A program made the position numbers and the translations under genes. The notes under the pieces were generated by a model. The model was not told the DNA's origin. It saw only the letters and a list, made by a program, of their open reading frames with translations, and searched no databases. A stretch of 64,000 nt of DNA, taken from Ascaris suum (taxonomy: Eukaryota > Nematoda > Chromadorea > Rhabditida > Ascarididae). Below are positions 37,515 to 50,318 of this stretch, piece after piece. The stretch is from assembly GCA_013433145.1 (NCBI GenBank), contig CM024168.1, positions 8,316,184 through 8,380,183 on the forward strand. Reading direction: 5' to 3'. The stretch's first letter is position 1; every line of letters starts with the position of its first letter.

Positions 37515-37796
37515 TCCGGAATAATATTTCGGTGAACTACTCCTCTGAAACCGTGCACGCAATACGCTCGACATCCGAAAACTGATGAAAGAATGAAGTT
37601 CTCCCCTGCTCAAGAACAAGCCACCGTTCGAGGAAAATTTCAACTTCCACGCCCAGCACGCGTCGCAGAGCTCAATCAACCGTCGTTATCACTCACAAAA
37701 CATCGAGCAACCGTTTGTAGAATAATGTCAATATAGGGGTGCTGTCTTCGGTGATTGAAATATGTGCCGTTTTGTTAACCTGACCTCTATTTCCCA

Positions 37797-37800
37797 CGCT

Positions 37801-37850
<50 letters not shown>

Positions 37851-37870
37851 GCCGATTGCGCCACGGAAGC
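37797..37870 (-). tRNA. tRNA-Asn(GTT), array copy 31
   Basis: Intact; standard type A. Confidence 0.95.
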
Positions 37871-38151
37871 TCCGGAATAATATTTCGGTGAACTACTCCT
37901 CTGAAACCGTGCACGCAATACGCTCGACATCCGAAAACTGATGAAAGAATGAAGTTCTCCCCTGCTCAAGAACAAGCCACCGTTCGAGGAAAATTTCAAC
38001 TTCCACGCCCAGCACGCGTCGCAGAGCTCAATCAACCGTCGTTATCACTCACAAAACATCGAGCAACCGTTTGTAGAATAATGTCAATATAGGGGTGCTA
38101 TTTTCGGTGATTGAAAAATGTCCGTTTTGTTAACCTGACCTCTATTTCCCA

Positions 38152-38155
38152 CGCT

Positions 38156-38205
<50 letters not shown>

Positions 38206-38225
38206 GCCGATTGCGCCACGGAAGC
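38152..38225 (-). tRNA. tRNA-Asn(GTT), array copy 32
   Basis: Intact; A-like left part with B-like GAAAAATGTCC, so a T5 run is present; 355-bp unit. Confidence 0.95.
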
Positions 38226-38507
38226 TCCGGAATAATATTTCGGTGAACTACTCCTCTGAAACCGTGCACGCAATACGCTCGACATCCGAAAACTGATGAA
38301 AGAATGAAGTTCTCCCCTGCTCAAGAACAAGCCACCGTTCGAGGAAAATTTCAACTTCCACGCCCAGCACGCGTCGCAGAGCTCAATCAACCGTCGTTAT
38401 CACTCACAAAACATCGAGCAACCGTTTGTAGAATAATGTCAATATAGGGGTGCTATTTTCGGTGATTGAAATATGTGCCGTTTTGTTAACCTGACCTCTA
38501 TTTCCCA

Positions 38508-38511
38508 CGCT

Positions 38512-38561
<50 letters not shown>

Positions 38562-38581
38562 GCCGATTGCGCCACGGAAGC
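38508..38581 (-). tRNA. tRNA-Asn(GTT), array copy 33
   Basis: Intact; type A with GCTATTTTCGG. Confidence 0.95.
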
Positions 38582-38863
38582 TCCGGAATAATATTTCGGT
38601 GAACTACTCCTCTGAAACCGTGCACGCAATACGCTCGACATCCGAAAACTGATGAAAGAATGAAGTTCTCCCCTGCTCAAGAACAAGCCACCGTTCGAGG
38701 AAAATTTCAACTTCCACGCCCAGCACGCGTCGCAGAGCTCAATCAACCGTCGTTATCACTCACAAAACATCGAGCAACCGTTTGTAGAATAATGTCAATA
38801 TAGGGGTGCTATCTTCGGTGATTGAAATATGTGCCGTTTTGTTAACCTGACCTCTATTTCCCA

Positions 38864-38867
38864 CGCT

Positions 38868-38917
<50 letters not shown>

Positions 38918-38937
38918 GCCGATTGCGCCACGGAAGC
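38864..38937 (-). tRNA. tRNA-Asn(GTT), array copy 34
   Basis: Intact; type A with GCTATCTTCGG. Confidence 0.95.
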
Positions 38938-39219
38938 TCCGGAATAATATTTCGGTGAACTACTCCTCTGAAACCGTGCACGCAATACGCTCGACATCCG
39001 AAAACTGATGAAAGAATGAAGTTCTCCCCTGCTCAAGAACAAGCCACCGTTCGAGGAAAATTTCAACTTCCACGCCCAGCACGCGTCGCAGAGCTCAATC
39101 AACCGTCGTTATCACTCACAAAACATCGAGCAACCGTTTGTAGAATAATGTCAATATAGGGGTGCTGTCTTCGGTGATTGAAATATGTGCCGTTTTGTTA
39201 ACCTGACCTCTATTTCCCA

Positions 39220-39223
39220 CGCT

Positions 39224-39273
<50 letters not shown>

Positions 39274-39293
39274 GCCGATTGCGCCACGGAAGC
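39220..39293 (-). tRNA. tRNA-Asn(GTT), array copy 35
   Basis: Intact; standard type A. Confidence 0.95.
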
Positions 39294-39575
39294 TCCGGAA
39301 TAATATTTCGGTGAACTACTCCTCTGAAACCGTGCACGCAATACGCTCGACATCCGAAAACTGATGAAAGAATGAAGTTCTCCCCTGCTCAAGAACAAGC
39401 CACCGTTCGAGGAAAATTTCAACTTCCACGCCCAGCACGCGTCGCAGAGCTCAATCAACCGTCGTTATCACTCACAAAACATCGAGCAACCGTTTGTAGA
39501 ATAATGTCAATATAGGGGTGCTGTCTTCGGTGATTGAAATATGTGCCGTTTTGTTAACCTGACCTCTATTTCCCA

Positions 39576-39579
39576 CGCT

Positions 39580-39629
<50 letters not shown>

Positions 39630-39649
39630 GCCGATTGCGCCACGGAAGC
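39576..39649 (-). tRNA. tRNA-Asn(GTT), array copy 36
   Basis: Intact; standard type A. Confidence 0.95.
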
Positions 39650-39928
39650 TCCGGAATAATATTTCGGTGAACTACTCCTCTGAAACCGTGCACGCAATAC
39701 GCTCGACATCCGAAAACTGATGAAAGAATGAAGTTCTCCCCTGCTCAAGAACAAGCCACCGTTCGAGGAAAATTTCAACTTCCACGCCCAGCACGCGTCG
39801 CAGAGCTCAATCAACCGTCGTTATCACTCACAAAACATCGAGCAACCGTTTGTAGAATAATGTCAATATAGGGGTGCTTTTCGGTGATTGAAAATGTGCC
39901 GTTTTGTTAACCTGACCTCTATTTCCCA

Positions 39929-39932
39929 CGCT

Positions 39933-39982
<50 letters not shown>

Positions 39983-40002
39983 GCCGATTGCGCCACGGAA
40001 GC
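39929..40002 (-). tRNA. tRNA-Asn(GTT), array copy 37
   Basis: Intact; type A shortened to a 353-bp unit, with GAAAATGTG, the only T4 spacer. Confidence 0.95.
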
Positions 40003-40284
40003 TCCGGAATAATATTTCGGTGAACTACTCCTCTGAAACCGTGCACGCAATACGCTCGACATCCGAAAACTGATGAAAGAATGAAGTTCTCCCCTGCTCA
40101 AGAACAAGCCACCGTTCGAGGAAAATTTCAACTTCCACGCCCAGCACGCGTCGCAGAGCTCAATCAACCGTCGTTATCACTCACAAAACATCGAGCAACC
40201 GTTTGTAGAATAATGTCAATATAGGGGTGCTGTCTTCGGTGATTGAAATATGTGCCGTTTTGTTAACCTGACCTCTATTTCCCA

Positions 40285-40288
40285 CGCT

Positions 40289-40338
<50 letters not shown>

Positions 40339-40358
40339 GCCGATTGCGCCACGGAAGC
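40285..40358 (-). tRNA. tRNA-Asn(GTT), array copy 38
   Basis: Intact; standard type A. Confidence 0.95.
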
Positions 40359-40640
40359 TCCGGAATAATATTTCGGTGAACTACTCCTCTGAAACCGTGC
40401 ACGCAATACGCTCGACATCCGAAAACTGATGAAAGAATGAAGTTCTCCCCTGCTCAAGAACAAGCCACCGTTCGAGGAAAATTTCAACTTCCACGCCCAG
40501 CACGCGTCGCAGAGCTCAATCAACCGTCGTTATCACTCACAAAACATCGAGCAACCGTTTGTAGAATAATGTCAATATAGGGGTGCTATTTTCGGTGATT
40601 GAAATATGTGCCGTTTTGTTAACCTGACCTCTATTTCCCA

Positions 40641-40644
40641 CGCT

Positions 40645-40694
<50 letters not shown>

Positions 40695-40714
40695 GCCGAT
40701 TGCGCCACGGAAGC
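40641..40714 (-). tRNA. tRNA-Asn(GTT), array copy 39
   Basis: Intact; type A with GCTATTTTCGG, as copy 33. Confidence 0.95.
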
Positions 40715-40996
40715 TCCGGAATAATATTTCGGTGAACTACTCCTCTGAAACCGTGCACGCAATACGCTCGACATCCGAAAACTGATGAAAGAATGAAGTT
40801 CTCCCCTGCTCAAGAACAAGCCACCGTTCGAGGAAAATTTCAACTTCCACGCCCAGCACGCGTCGCAGAGCTCAATCAACCGTCGTTATCACTCACAAAA
40901 CATCGAGCAACCGTTTGTAGAATAATGTCAATATAGGGGTGCTGTCTTCGGTGATTGAAATATGTGCCGTTTTGTTAACCTGACCTCTATTTCCCA

Positions 40997-41000
40997 CGCT

Positions 41001-41050
<50 letters not shown>

Positions 41051-41070
41051 GCCGATTGCGCCACGGAAGC
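40997..41070 (-). tRNA. tRNA-Asn(GTT), array copy 40
   Basis: Intact; standard type A. Confidence 0.95.
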
Positions 41071-41351
41071 TCCGGAATAATATTTCGGTGAACTACTCCT
41101 CTGAAACCGTGCACGCAATACGCTCGACATCCGAAAACTGATGAAAGAATGAAGTTCTCCCCTGCTCAAGAACAAGCCACCGTTCGAGGAAAATTTCAAC
41201 TTCCACGCCCAGCACGCGTCGCAGAGCTCAATCAACCGTCGTTATCACTCACAAAACATCGAGCAACCGTTTGTAGAATAATGTCAATATAGGGGTGCTG
41301 TCTTCGGTGATTGAAATATGTCCGTTTTGTTAACCTGACCTCTATTTCCCA

Positions 41352-41355
41352 CGCT

Positions 41356-41405
<50 letters not shown>

Positions 41406-41425
41406 GCCGATTGCGCCACGGAAGC
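41352..41425 (-). tRNA. tRNA-Asn(GTT), array copy 41
   Basis: Intact; type A with one base lost (ATATGTCCG), 355-bp unit. Confidence 0.95.
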
Positions 41426-41707
41426 TCCGGAATAATATTTCGGTGAACTACTCCTCTGAAACCGTGCACGCAATACGCTCGACATCCGAAAACTGATGAA
41501 AGAATGAAGTTCTCCCCTGCTCAAGAACAAGCCACCGTTCGAGGAAAATTTCAACTTCCACGCCCAGCACGCGTCGCAGAGCTCAATCAACCGTCGTTAT
41601 CACTCACAAAACATCGAGCAACCGTTTGTAGAATAATGTCAATATAGGGGTGCTGTCTTCGGTGATTGAAATATGTGCCGTTTTGTTAACCTGACCTCTA
41701 TTTCCCA

Positions 41708-41711
41708 CGCT

Positions 41712-41761
<50 letters not shown>

Positions 41762-41781
41762 GCCGATTGCGCCACGGAAGC
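41708..41781 (-). tRNA. tRNA-Asn(GTT), array copy 42
   Basis: Intact; standard type A. Confidence 0.95.
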
Positions 41782-42063
41782 TCCGGAATAATATTTCGGT
41801 GAACTACTCCTCTGAAACCGTGCACGCAATACGCTCGACATCCGAAAACTGATGAAAGAATGAAGTTCTCCCCTGCTCAAGAACAAGCCACCGTTCGAGG
41901 AAAATTTCAACTTCCACGCCCAGCACGCGTCGCAGAGCTCAATCAACCGTCGTTATCACTCACAAAACATCGAGCAACCGTTTGTAGAATAATGTCAATA
42001 TAGGGGTGCTGTTTTCGGTGATTGAAATATGTGCCGTTTTGTTAACCTGACCTCTATTTCCCA

Positions 42064-42067
42064 CGCT

Positions 42068-42117
<50 letters not shown>

Positions 42118-42137
42118 GCCGATTGCGCCACGGAAGC
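42064..42137 (-). tRNA. tRNA-Asn(GTT), array copy 43
   Basis: Intact; type A with GCTGTTTTCGG. Confidence 0.95.
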
Positions 42138-42419
42138 TCCGGAATAATATTTCGGTGAACTACTCCTCTGAAACCGTGCACGCAATACGCTCGACATCCG
42201 AAAACTGATGAAAGAATGAAGTTCTCCCCTGCTCAAGAACAAGCCACCGTTCGAGGAAAATTTCAACTTCCACGCCCAGCACGCGTCGCAGAGCTCAATC
42301 AACCGTCGTTATCACTCACAAAACATCGAGCAACCGTTTGTAGAATAATGTCAATATAGGGGTGCTGTCTTCGGTGATTGAAATATGTGCCGTTTTGTTA
42401 ACCTGACCTCTATTTCCCA

Positions 42420-42423
42420 CGCT

Positions 42424-42473
<50 letters not shown>

Positions 42474-42493
42474 GCCGATTGCGCCACGGAAGC
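42420..42493 (-). tRNA. tRNA-Asn(GTT), array copy 44
   Basis: Intact; standard type A. Confidence 0.95.
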
Positions 42494-42775
42494 TCCGGAA
42501 TAATATTTCGGTGAACTACTCCTCTGAAACCGTGCACGCAATACGCTCGACATCCGAAAACTGATGAAAGAATGAAGTTCTCCCCTGCTCAAGAACAAGC
42601 CACCGTTCGAGGAAAATTTCAACTTCCACGCCCAGCACGCGTCGCAGAGCTCAATCAACCGTCGTTATCACTCACAAAACATCGAGCAACCGTTTGTAGA
42701 ATAATGTCAATATAGGGGTGCTGTCTTCGGTGATTGAAATATGTGCCGTTTTGTTAACCTGACCTCTATTTCCCA

Positions 42776-42779
42776 CGCT

Positions 42780-42829
<50 letters not shown>

Positions 42830-42849
42830 GCCGATTGCGCCACGGAAGC
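42776..42849 (-). tRNA. tRNA-Asn(GTT), array copy 45
   Basis: Intact; standard type A, unit identical to copy 44. Confidence 0.95.
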
Positions 42850-43131
42850 TCCGGAATAATATTTCGGTGAACTACTCCTCTGAAACCGTGCACGCAATAC
42901 GCTCGACATCCGAAAACTGATGAAAGAATGAAGTTCTCCCCTGCTCAAGAACAAGCCACCGTTCGAGGAAAATTTCAACTTCCACGCCCAGCACGCGTCG
43001 CAGAGCTCAATCAACCGTCGTTATCACTCACAAAACATCGAGCAACCGTTTGTAGAATAATGTCAATATAGGGGTGCTGTCTTCGGTGATTGAAATATGT
43101 GCCGTTTTGTTAACCTGACCTCTATTTCCCA

Positions 43132-43135
43132 CGCT

Positions 43136-43185
<50 letters not shown>

Positions 43186-43205
43186 GCCGATTGCGCCACG
43201 GAAGC
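43132..43205 (-). tRNA. tRNA-Asn(GTT), array copy 46
   Basis: Intact; standard type A. Confidence 0.95.
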
Positions 43206-43485
43206 TCCGGAATAATATTTCGGTGAACTACTCCTCTGAAACCGTGCACGCAATACGCTCGACATCCGAAAACTGATGAAAGAATGAAGTTCTCCCCTGC
43301 TCAAGAACAAGCCACCGTTCGAGGAAAATTTCAACTTCCACGCCCAGCACGCGTCGCAGAGCTCAATCAACCGTCGTTATCACTCACAAAACATCGAGCA
43401 ACCGTTTGTAGAATAATGTCAATATAGGGGTGCTATTTTCGTGATTGAAATATGTCCGTTTTGTTAACCTGACCTCTATTTCCCA

Positions 43486-43489
43486 CGCT

Positions 43490-43539
<50 letters not shown>

Positions 43540-43559
43540 GCCGATTGCGCCACGGAAGC
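43486..43559 (-). tRNA. tRNA-Asn(GTT), array copy 47
   Basis: Intact; type A with two losses (TTTTCGTG, ATGTCCG), 354-bp unit. Confidence 0.95.
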
Positions 43560-43839
43560 TCCGGAATAATATTTCGGTGAACTACTCCTCTGAAACCGTG
43601 CACGCAATACGCTCGACATCCGAAAACTGATGAAAGAATGAAGTTCTCCCCTGCTCAAGAACAAGCCACCGTTCGAGGAAAATTTCAACTTCCACGCCCA
43701 GCACGCGTCGCAGAGCTCAATCAACCGTCGTTATCACTCACAAAACATCGAGCAACCGTTTGTAGAATAATGTCAATATAGGGGCTGTCTTCGGTGATTG
43801 AAATATGTGCCGTTTTGTTAACCTGACCTCTATTTCCCA

Positions 43840-43843
43840 CGCT

Positions 43844-43893
<50 letters not shown>

Positions 43894-43913
43894 GCCGATT
43901 GCGCCACGGAAGC
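43840..43913 (-). tRNA. tRNA-Asn(GTT), array copy 48
   Basis: Intact; type A with TG lost (GGGGCTGTC), 354-bp unit. Confidence 0.95.
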
Positions 43914-44195
43914 TCCGGAATAATATTTCGGTGAACTACTCCTCTGAAACCGTGCACGCAATACGCTCGACATCCGAAAACTGATGAAAGAATGAAGTTC
44001 TCCCCTGCTCAAGAACAAGCCACCGTTCGAGGAAAATTTCAACTTCCACGCCCAGCACGCGTCGCAGAGCTCAATCAACCGTCGTTATCACTCACAAAAC
44101 ATCGAGCAACCGTTTGTAGAATAATGTCAATATAGGGGTGCTGTCTTCGGTGATTGAAATATGTGCCGTTTTGTTAACCTGACCTCTATTTCCCA

Positions 44196-44199
44196 CGCT

Positions 44200-44249
<50 letters not shown>

Positions 44250-44269
44250 GCCGATTGCGCCACGGAAGC
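44196..44269 (-). tRNA. tRNA-Asn(GTT), array copy 49
   Basis: Intact; standard type A. Confidence 0.95.
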
Positions 44270-44551
44270 TCCGGAATAATATTTCGGTGAACTACTCCTC
44301 TGAAACCGTGCACGCAATACGCTCGACATCCGAAAACTGATGAAAGAATGAAGTTCTCCCCTGCTCAAGAACAAGCCACCGTTCGAGGAAAATTTCAACT
44401 TCCACGCCCAGCACGCGTCGCAGAGCTCAATCAACCGTCGTTATCACTCACAAAACATCGAGCAACCGTTTGTAGAATAATGTCAATATAGGGGTGCTCT
44501 CTTCGGTGATTGAAATATGTGCCGTTTTGTTAACCTGACCTCTATTTCCCA

Positions 44552-44555
44552 CGCT

Positions 44556-44605
<50 letters not shown>

Positions 44606-44625
44606 GCCGATTGCGCCACGGAAGC
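44552..44625 (-). tRNA. tRNA-Asn(GTT), array copy 50
   Basis: Intact; type A with GCTCTCTTCGG, shared with copy 57. Confidence 0.95.
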
Positions 44626-44907
44626 TCCGGAATAATATTTCGGTGAACTACTCCTCTGAAACCGTGCACGCAATACGCTCGACATCCGAAAACTGATGAA
44701 AGAATGAAGTTCTCCCCTGCTCAAGAACAAGCCACCGTTCGAGGAAAATTTCAACTTCCACGCCCAGCACGCGTCGCAGAGCTCAATCAACCGTCGTTAT
44801 CACTCACAAAACATCGAGCAACCGTTTGTAGAATAATGTCAATATAGGGGTGCTGTCTTCGGTGATTGAAATATGTGCCGTTTTGTTAACCTGACCTCTA
44901 TTTCCCA

Positions 44908-44911
44908 CGCT

Positions 44912-44961
<50 letters not shown>

Positions 44962-44981
44962 GCCGATTGCGCCACGGAAGC
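44908..44981 (-). tRNA. tRNA-Asn(GTT), array copy 51
   Basis: Intact; standard type A. Confidence 0.95.
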
Positions 44982-45262
44982 TCCGGAATAATATTTCGGT
45001 GAACTACTCCTCTGAAACCGTGCACGCAATACGCTCGACATCCGAAAACTGATGAAAGAATGAAGTTCTCCCCTGCTCAAGAACAAGCCACCGTTCGAGG
45101 AAAATTTCAACTTCCACGCCCAGCACGCGTCGCAGAGCTCAATCAACCGTCGTTATCACTCACAAAACATCGAGCAACCGTTTGTAGAATAATGTCAATA
45201 TAGGGGTGCTGTTTCGGTGATTGAAATATGTGCCGTTTTGTTAACCTGACCTCTATTTCCCA

Positions 45263-45266
45263 CGCT

Positions 45267-45316
<50 letters not shown>

Positions 45317-45336
45317 GCCGATTGCGCCACGGAAGC
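45263..45336 (-). tRNA. tRNA-Asn(GTT), array copy 52
   Basis: Intact; type A with GCTGTTTCGG, 355-bp unit. Confidence 0.95.
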
Positions 45337-45618
45337 TCCGGAATAATATTTCGGTGAACTACTCCTCTGAAACCGTGCACGCAATACGCTCGACATCCGA
45401 AAACTGATGAAAGAATGAAGTTCTCCCCTGCTCAAGAACAAGCCACCGTTCGAGGAAAATTTCAACTTCCACGCCCAGCACGCGTCGCAGAGCTCAATCA
45501 ACCGTCGTTATCACTCACAAAACATCGAGCAACCGTTTGTAGAATAATGTCAATATAGGGGTGCTGTCTTCGGTGATTGAAAAATGTGCGGTTTTGTTAA
45601 CCTGACCTCTATTTCCCA

Positions 45619-45622
45619 CGCT

Positions 45623-45672
<50 letters not shown>

Positions 45673-45692
45673 GCCGATTGCGCCACGGAAGC
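45619..45692 (-). tRNA. tRNA-Asn(GTT), array copy 53
   Basis: Intact; type A left part with GAAAAATGTGCGG, so a T5 run is present. Confidence 0.95.
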
Positions 45693-45974
45693 TCCGGAAT
45701 AATATTTCGGTGAACTACTCCTCTGAAACCGTGCACGCAATACGCTCGACATCCGAAAACTGATGAAAGAATGAAGTTCTCCCCTGCTCAAGAACAAGCC
45801 ACCGTTCGAGGAAAATTTCAACTTCCACGCCCAGCACGCGTCGCAGAGCTCAATCAACCGTCGTTATCACTCACAAAACATCGAGCAACCGTTTGTAGAA
45901 TAATGTCAATATAGGGGTGCTATCTTCGGTGATTGAAATATGTGCCGTTTTGTTAACCTGACCTCTATTTCCCA

Positions 45975-45978
45975 CGCT

Positions 45979-46028
<50 letters not shown>

Positions 46029-46048
46029 GCCGATTGCGCCACGGAAGC
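45975..46048 (-). tRNA. tRNA-Asn(GTT), array copy 54
   Basis: Intact; type A with GCTATCTTCGG, as copy 34. Confidence 0.95.
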
Positions 46049-46330
46049 TCCGGAATAATATTTCGGTGAACTACTCCTCTGAAACCGTGCACGCAATACG
46101 CTCGACATCCGAAAACTGATGAAAGAATGAAGTTCTCCCCTGCTCAAGAACAAGCCACCGTTCGAGGAAAATTTCAACTTCCACGCCCAGCACGCGTCGC
46201 AGAGCTCAATCAACCGTCGTTATCACTCACAAAACATCGAGCAACCGTTTGTAGAATAATGTCAATATAGGGGTGCTGTCTTCGGTGATTGAAATATGTG
46301 CCGTTTTGTTAACCTGACCTCTATTTCCCA

Positions 46331-46334
46331 CGCT

Positions 46335-46384
<50 letters not shown>

Positions 46385-46404
46385 GCCGATTGCGCCACGG
46401 AAGC
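46331..46404 (-). tRNA. tRNA-Asn(GTT), array copy 55
   Basis: Intact; standard type A. Confidence 0.95.
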
Positions 46405-46686
46405 TCCGGAATAATATTTCGGTGAACTACTCCTCTGAAACCGTGCACGCAATACGCTCGACATCCGAAAACTGATGAAAGAATGAAGTTCTCCCCTGCT
46501 CAAGAACAAGCCACCGTTCGAGGAAAATTTCAACTTCCACGCCCAGCACGCGTCGCAGAGCTCAATCAACCGTCGTTATCACTCACAAAACATCGAGCAA
46601 CCGTTTGTAGAATAATGTCAATATAGTGGTGGTATTTTCCGTGATTGAAAAATGTCCGTTTCTGTTAACCTGACCTCTATTTCCCA

Positions 46687-46690
46687 CGCT

Positions 46691-46740
<50 letters not shown>

Positions 46741-46760
46741 GCCGATTGCGCCACGGAAGC
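46687..46760 (-). tRNA. tRNA-Asn(GTT), array copy 56
   Basis: Intact; isolated type B spacer in the A region, same sub-variant as copy 22, about 12 kb away. Confidence 0.95.
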
Positions 46761-47042
46761 TCCGGAATAATATTTCGGTGAACTACTCCTCTGAAACCGT
46801 GCACGCAATACGCTCGACATCCGAAAACTGATGAAAGAATGAAGTTCTCCCCTGCTCAAGAACAAGCCACCGTTCGAGGAAAATTTCAACTTCCACGCCC
46901 AGCACGCGTCGCAGAGCTCAATCAACCGTCGTTATCACTCACAAAACATCGAGCAACCGTTTGTAGAATAATGTCAATATAGGGGTGCTCTCTTCGGTGA
47001 TTGAAATATGTGCCGTTTTGTTAACCTGACCTCTATTTCCCA

Positions 47043-47046
47043 CGCT

Positions 47047-47096
<50 letters not shown>

Positions 47097-47116
47097 GCCG
47101 ATTGCGCCACGGAAGC
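47043..47116 (-). tRNA. tRNA-Asn(GTT), array copy 57
   Basis: Intact; type A with GCTCTCTTCGG. Confidence 0.95.
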
Positions 47117-47398
47117 TCCGGAATAATATTTCGGTGAACTACTCCTCTGAAACCGTGCACGCAATACGCTCGACATCCGAAAACTGATGAAAGAATGAAG
47201 TTCTCCCCTGCTCAAGAACAAGCCACCGTTCGAGGAAAATTTCAACTTCCACGCCCAGCACGCGTCGCAGAGCTCAATCAACCGTCGTTATCACTCACAA
47301 AACATCGAGCAACCGTTTGTAGAATAATGTCAATATAGGGGTGCTGTCTTCGGTGATTGAAATATGTGCCGTTTTGTTAACCTGACCTCTATTTCCCA

Positions 47399-47402
47399 CG
47401 CT

Positions 47403-47452
<50 letters not shown>

Positions 47453-47472
47453 GCCGATTGCGCCACGGAAGC
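47399..47472 (-). tRNA. tRNA-Asn(GTT), array copy 58
   Basis: Intact; standard type A. Confidence 0.95.
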
Positions 47473-47754
47473 TCCGGAATAATATTTCGGTGAACTACTC
47501 CTCTGAAACCGTGCACGCAATACGCTCGACATCCGAAAACTGATGAAAGAATGAAGTTCTCCCCTGCTCAAGAACAAGCCACCGTTCGAGGAAAATTTCA
47601 ACTTCCACGCCCAGCACGCGTCGCAGAGCTCAATCAACCGTCGTTATCACTCACAAAACATCGAGCAACCGTTTGTAGAATAATGTCAATATAGGGGTGC
47701 TGTCTTCGGTGATTGAAATATGTGCCGTTTTGTTAACCTGACCTCTATTTCCCA

Positions 47755-47758
47755 CGCT

Positions 47759-47808
<50 letters not shown>

Positions 47809-47828
47809 GCCGATTGCGCCACGGAAGC
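47755..47828 (-). tRNA. tRNA-Asn(GTT), array copy 59
   Basis: Intact; standard type A. Confidence 0.95.
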
Positions 47829-48109
47829 TCCGGAATAATATTTCGGTGAACTACTCCTCTGAAACCGTGCACGCAATACGCTCGACATCCGAAAACTGAT
47901 GAAAGAATGAAGTTCTCCCCTGCTCAAGAACAAGCCACCGTTCGAGGAAAATTTCAACTTCCACGCCCAGCACGCGTCGCAGAGCTCAATCAACCGTCGT
48001 TATCACTCACAAAACATCGAGCAACCGTTTGTAGAATAATGTCAATATAGGGGTGCTGTCTTCGGTGATTGAAATATGTGCGTTTTGTTAACCTGACCTC
48101 TATTTCCCA

Positions 48110-48113
48110 CGCT

Positions 48114-48163
<50 letters not shown>

Positions 48164-48183
48164 GCCGATTGCGCCACGGAAGC
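48110..48183 (-). tRNA. tRNA-Asn(GTT), array copy 60
   Basis: Intact; type A with one C lost (ATGTGCGTTTTG), 355-bp unit. Confidence 0.95.
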
Positions 48184-48465
48184 TCCGGAATAATATTTCG
48201 GTGAACTACTCCTCTGAAACCGTGCACGCAATACGCTCGACATCCGAAAACTGATGAAAGAATGAAGTTCTCCCCTGCTCAAGAACAAGCCACCGTTCGA
48301 GGAAAATTTCAACTTCCACGCCCAGCACGCGTCGCAGAGCTCAATCAACCGTCGTTATCACTCACAAAACATCGAGCAACCGTTTGTAGAATAATGTCAA
48401 TATAGGGGTGCTGTCTTCGGTGATTGAAATATGTGCCGTTTTGTTAACCTGACCTCTATTTCCCA

Positions 48466-48469
48466 CGCT

Positions 48470-48519
<50 letters not shown>

Positions 48520-48539
48520 GCCGATTGCGCCACGGAAGC
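48466..48539 (-). tRNA. tRNA-Asn(GTT), array copy 61
   Basis: Intact; standard type A. Confidence 0.95.
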
Positions 48540-48821
48540 TCCGGAATAATATTTCGGTGAACTACTCCTCTGAAACCGTGCACGCAATACGCTCGACATC
48601 CGAAAACTGATGAAAGAATGAAGTTCTCCCCTGCTCAAGAACAAGCCACCGTTCGAGGAAAATTTCAACTTCCACGCCCAGCACGCGTCGCAGAGCTCAA
48701 TCAACCGTCGTTATCACTCACAAAACATCGAGCAACCGTTTGTAGAATAATGTCAATATAGGGGTGCTGTCTTCGGTGATTGAAATATGTGCGGTTTTGT
48801 TAACCTGACCTCTATTTCCCA

Positions 48822-48825
48822 CGCT

Positions 48826-48875
<50 letters not shown>

Positions 48876-48895
48876 GCCGATTGCGCCACGGAAGC
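48822..48895 (-). tRNA. tRNA-Asn(GTT), array copy 62
   Basis: Intact; type A with ATGTGCGG, as at edge copy 1. Confidence 0.95.
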
Positions 48896-49177
48896 TCCGG
48901 AATAATATTTCGGTGAACTACTCCTCTGAAACCGTGCACGCAATACGCTCGACATCCGAAAACTGATGAAAGAATGAAGTTCTCCCCTGCTCAAGAACAA
49001 GCCACCGTTCGAGGAAAATTTCAACTTCCACGCCCAGCACGCGTCGCAGAGCTCAATCAACCGTCGTTATCACTCACAAAACATCGAGCAACCGTTTGTA
49101 GAATAATGTCAATATAGGGGTGCTGTCTTCGGTGATTGAAATATGTGCGGTTTTGTTAACCTGGCCTCTATTTCCCA

Positions 49178-49181
49178 CGCT

Positions 49182-49231
<50 letters not shown>

Positions 49232-49251
49232 GCCGATTGCGCCACGGAAGC
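49178..49251 (-). tRNA. tRNA-Asn(GTT), array copy 63
   Basis: Intact; type A with ATGTGCGG and CCTGGCC in place of CCTGACC. Confidence 0.95.
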
Positions 49252-49533
49252 TCCGGAATAATATTTCGGTGAACTACTCCTCTGAAACCGTGCACGCAAT
49301 ACGCTCGACATCCGAAAACTGATGAAAGAATGAAGTTCTCCCCTGCTCAAGAACAAGCCACCGTTCGAGGAAAATTTCAACTTCCACGCCCAGCACGCGT
49401 CGCAGAGCTCAATCAACCGTCGTTATCACTCACAAAACATCGAGCAACCGTTTGTAGAATAATGTCAATATAGTGGTGCTGTTTTCGGTGATTGAAAAAT
49501 GTGCGGTTTTGTTAACCTGGCCTCTATTTCCCA

Positions 49534-49537
49534 CGCT

Positions 49538-49587
<50 letters not shown>

Positions 49588-49607
49588 GCCGATTGCGCCA
49601 CGGAAGC
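49534..49607 (-). tRNA. tRNA-Asn(GTT), array copy 64
   Basis: Intact; mixed spacer (GTGGTGCTGTTTTCGG, GAAAAATGTGCGG) with T5, and CCTGGCC shared with copy 63. Confidence 0.95.
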
Positions 49608-49889
49608 TCCGGAATAATATTTCGGTGAACTACTCCTCTGAAACCGTGCACGCAATACGCTCGACATCCGAAAACTGATGAAAGAATGAAGTTCTCCCCT
49701 GCTCAAGAACAAGCCACCGTTCGAGGAAAATTTCAACTTCCACGCCCAGCACGCGTCGCAGAGCTCAATCAACCGTCGTTATCACTCACAAAACATCGAG
49801 CAACCGTTTGTAGAATAATGTCAATATAGGGGTGCTGTCTTCGGTGATTGAAAAATGTGCCGTTTTGTTAACCTGACCTCTATTTCCCA

Positions 49890-49893
49890 CGCT

Positions 49894-49943
<50 letters not shown>

Positions 49944-49963
49944 GCCGATTGCGCCACGGAAGC
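49890..49963 (-). tRNA. tRNA-Asn(GTT), array copy 65
   Basis: Intact; type A left part with GAAAAATGTGCCG (T5). Confidence 0.95.
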
Positions 49964-50244
49964 TCCGGAATAATATTTCGGTGAACTACTCCTCTGAAAC
50001 CGTGCACGCAATACGCTCGACATCCGAAAACTGATGAAAGAATGAAGTTCTCCCCTGCTCAAGAACAAGCCACCGTTCGAGGAAAATTTCAACTTCCACG
50101 CCCAGCACGCGTCGCAGAGCTCAATCAACCGTCGTTATCACTCACAAAACATCGAGCAACCGTTTGTAGAATAATGTCAATATAGGGGTGCTGTCTTCGG
50201 TGATTGAAATATGTGCCGTTTGTTAACCTGACCTCTATTTCCCA

Positions 50245-50248
50245 CGCT

Positions 50249-50298
<50 letters not shown>

Positions 50299-50318
50299 GC
50301 CGATTGCGCCACGGAAGC
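50245..50318 (-). tRNA. tRNA-Asn(GTT), array copy 66
   Basis: Intact; type A one base short (GCCGTTTG). Private change GATACC at 50425 in its 5' flank. Confidence 0.95.
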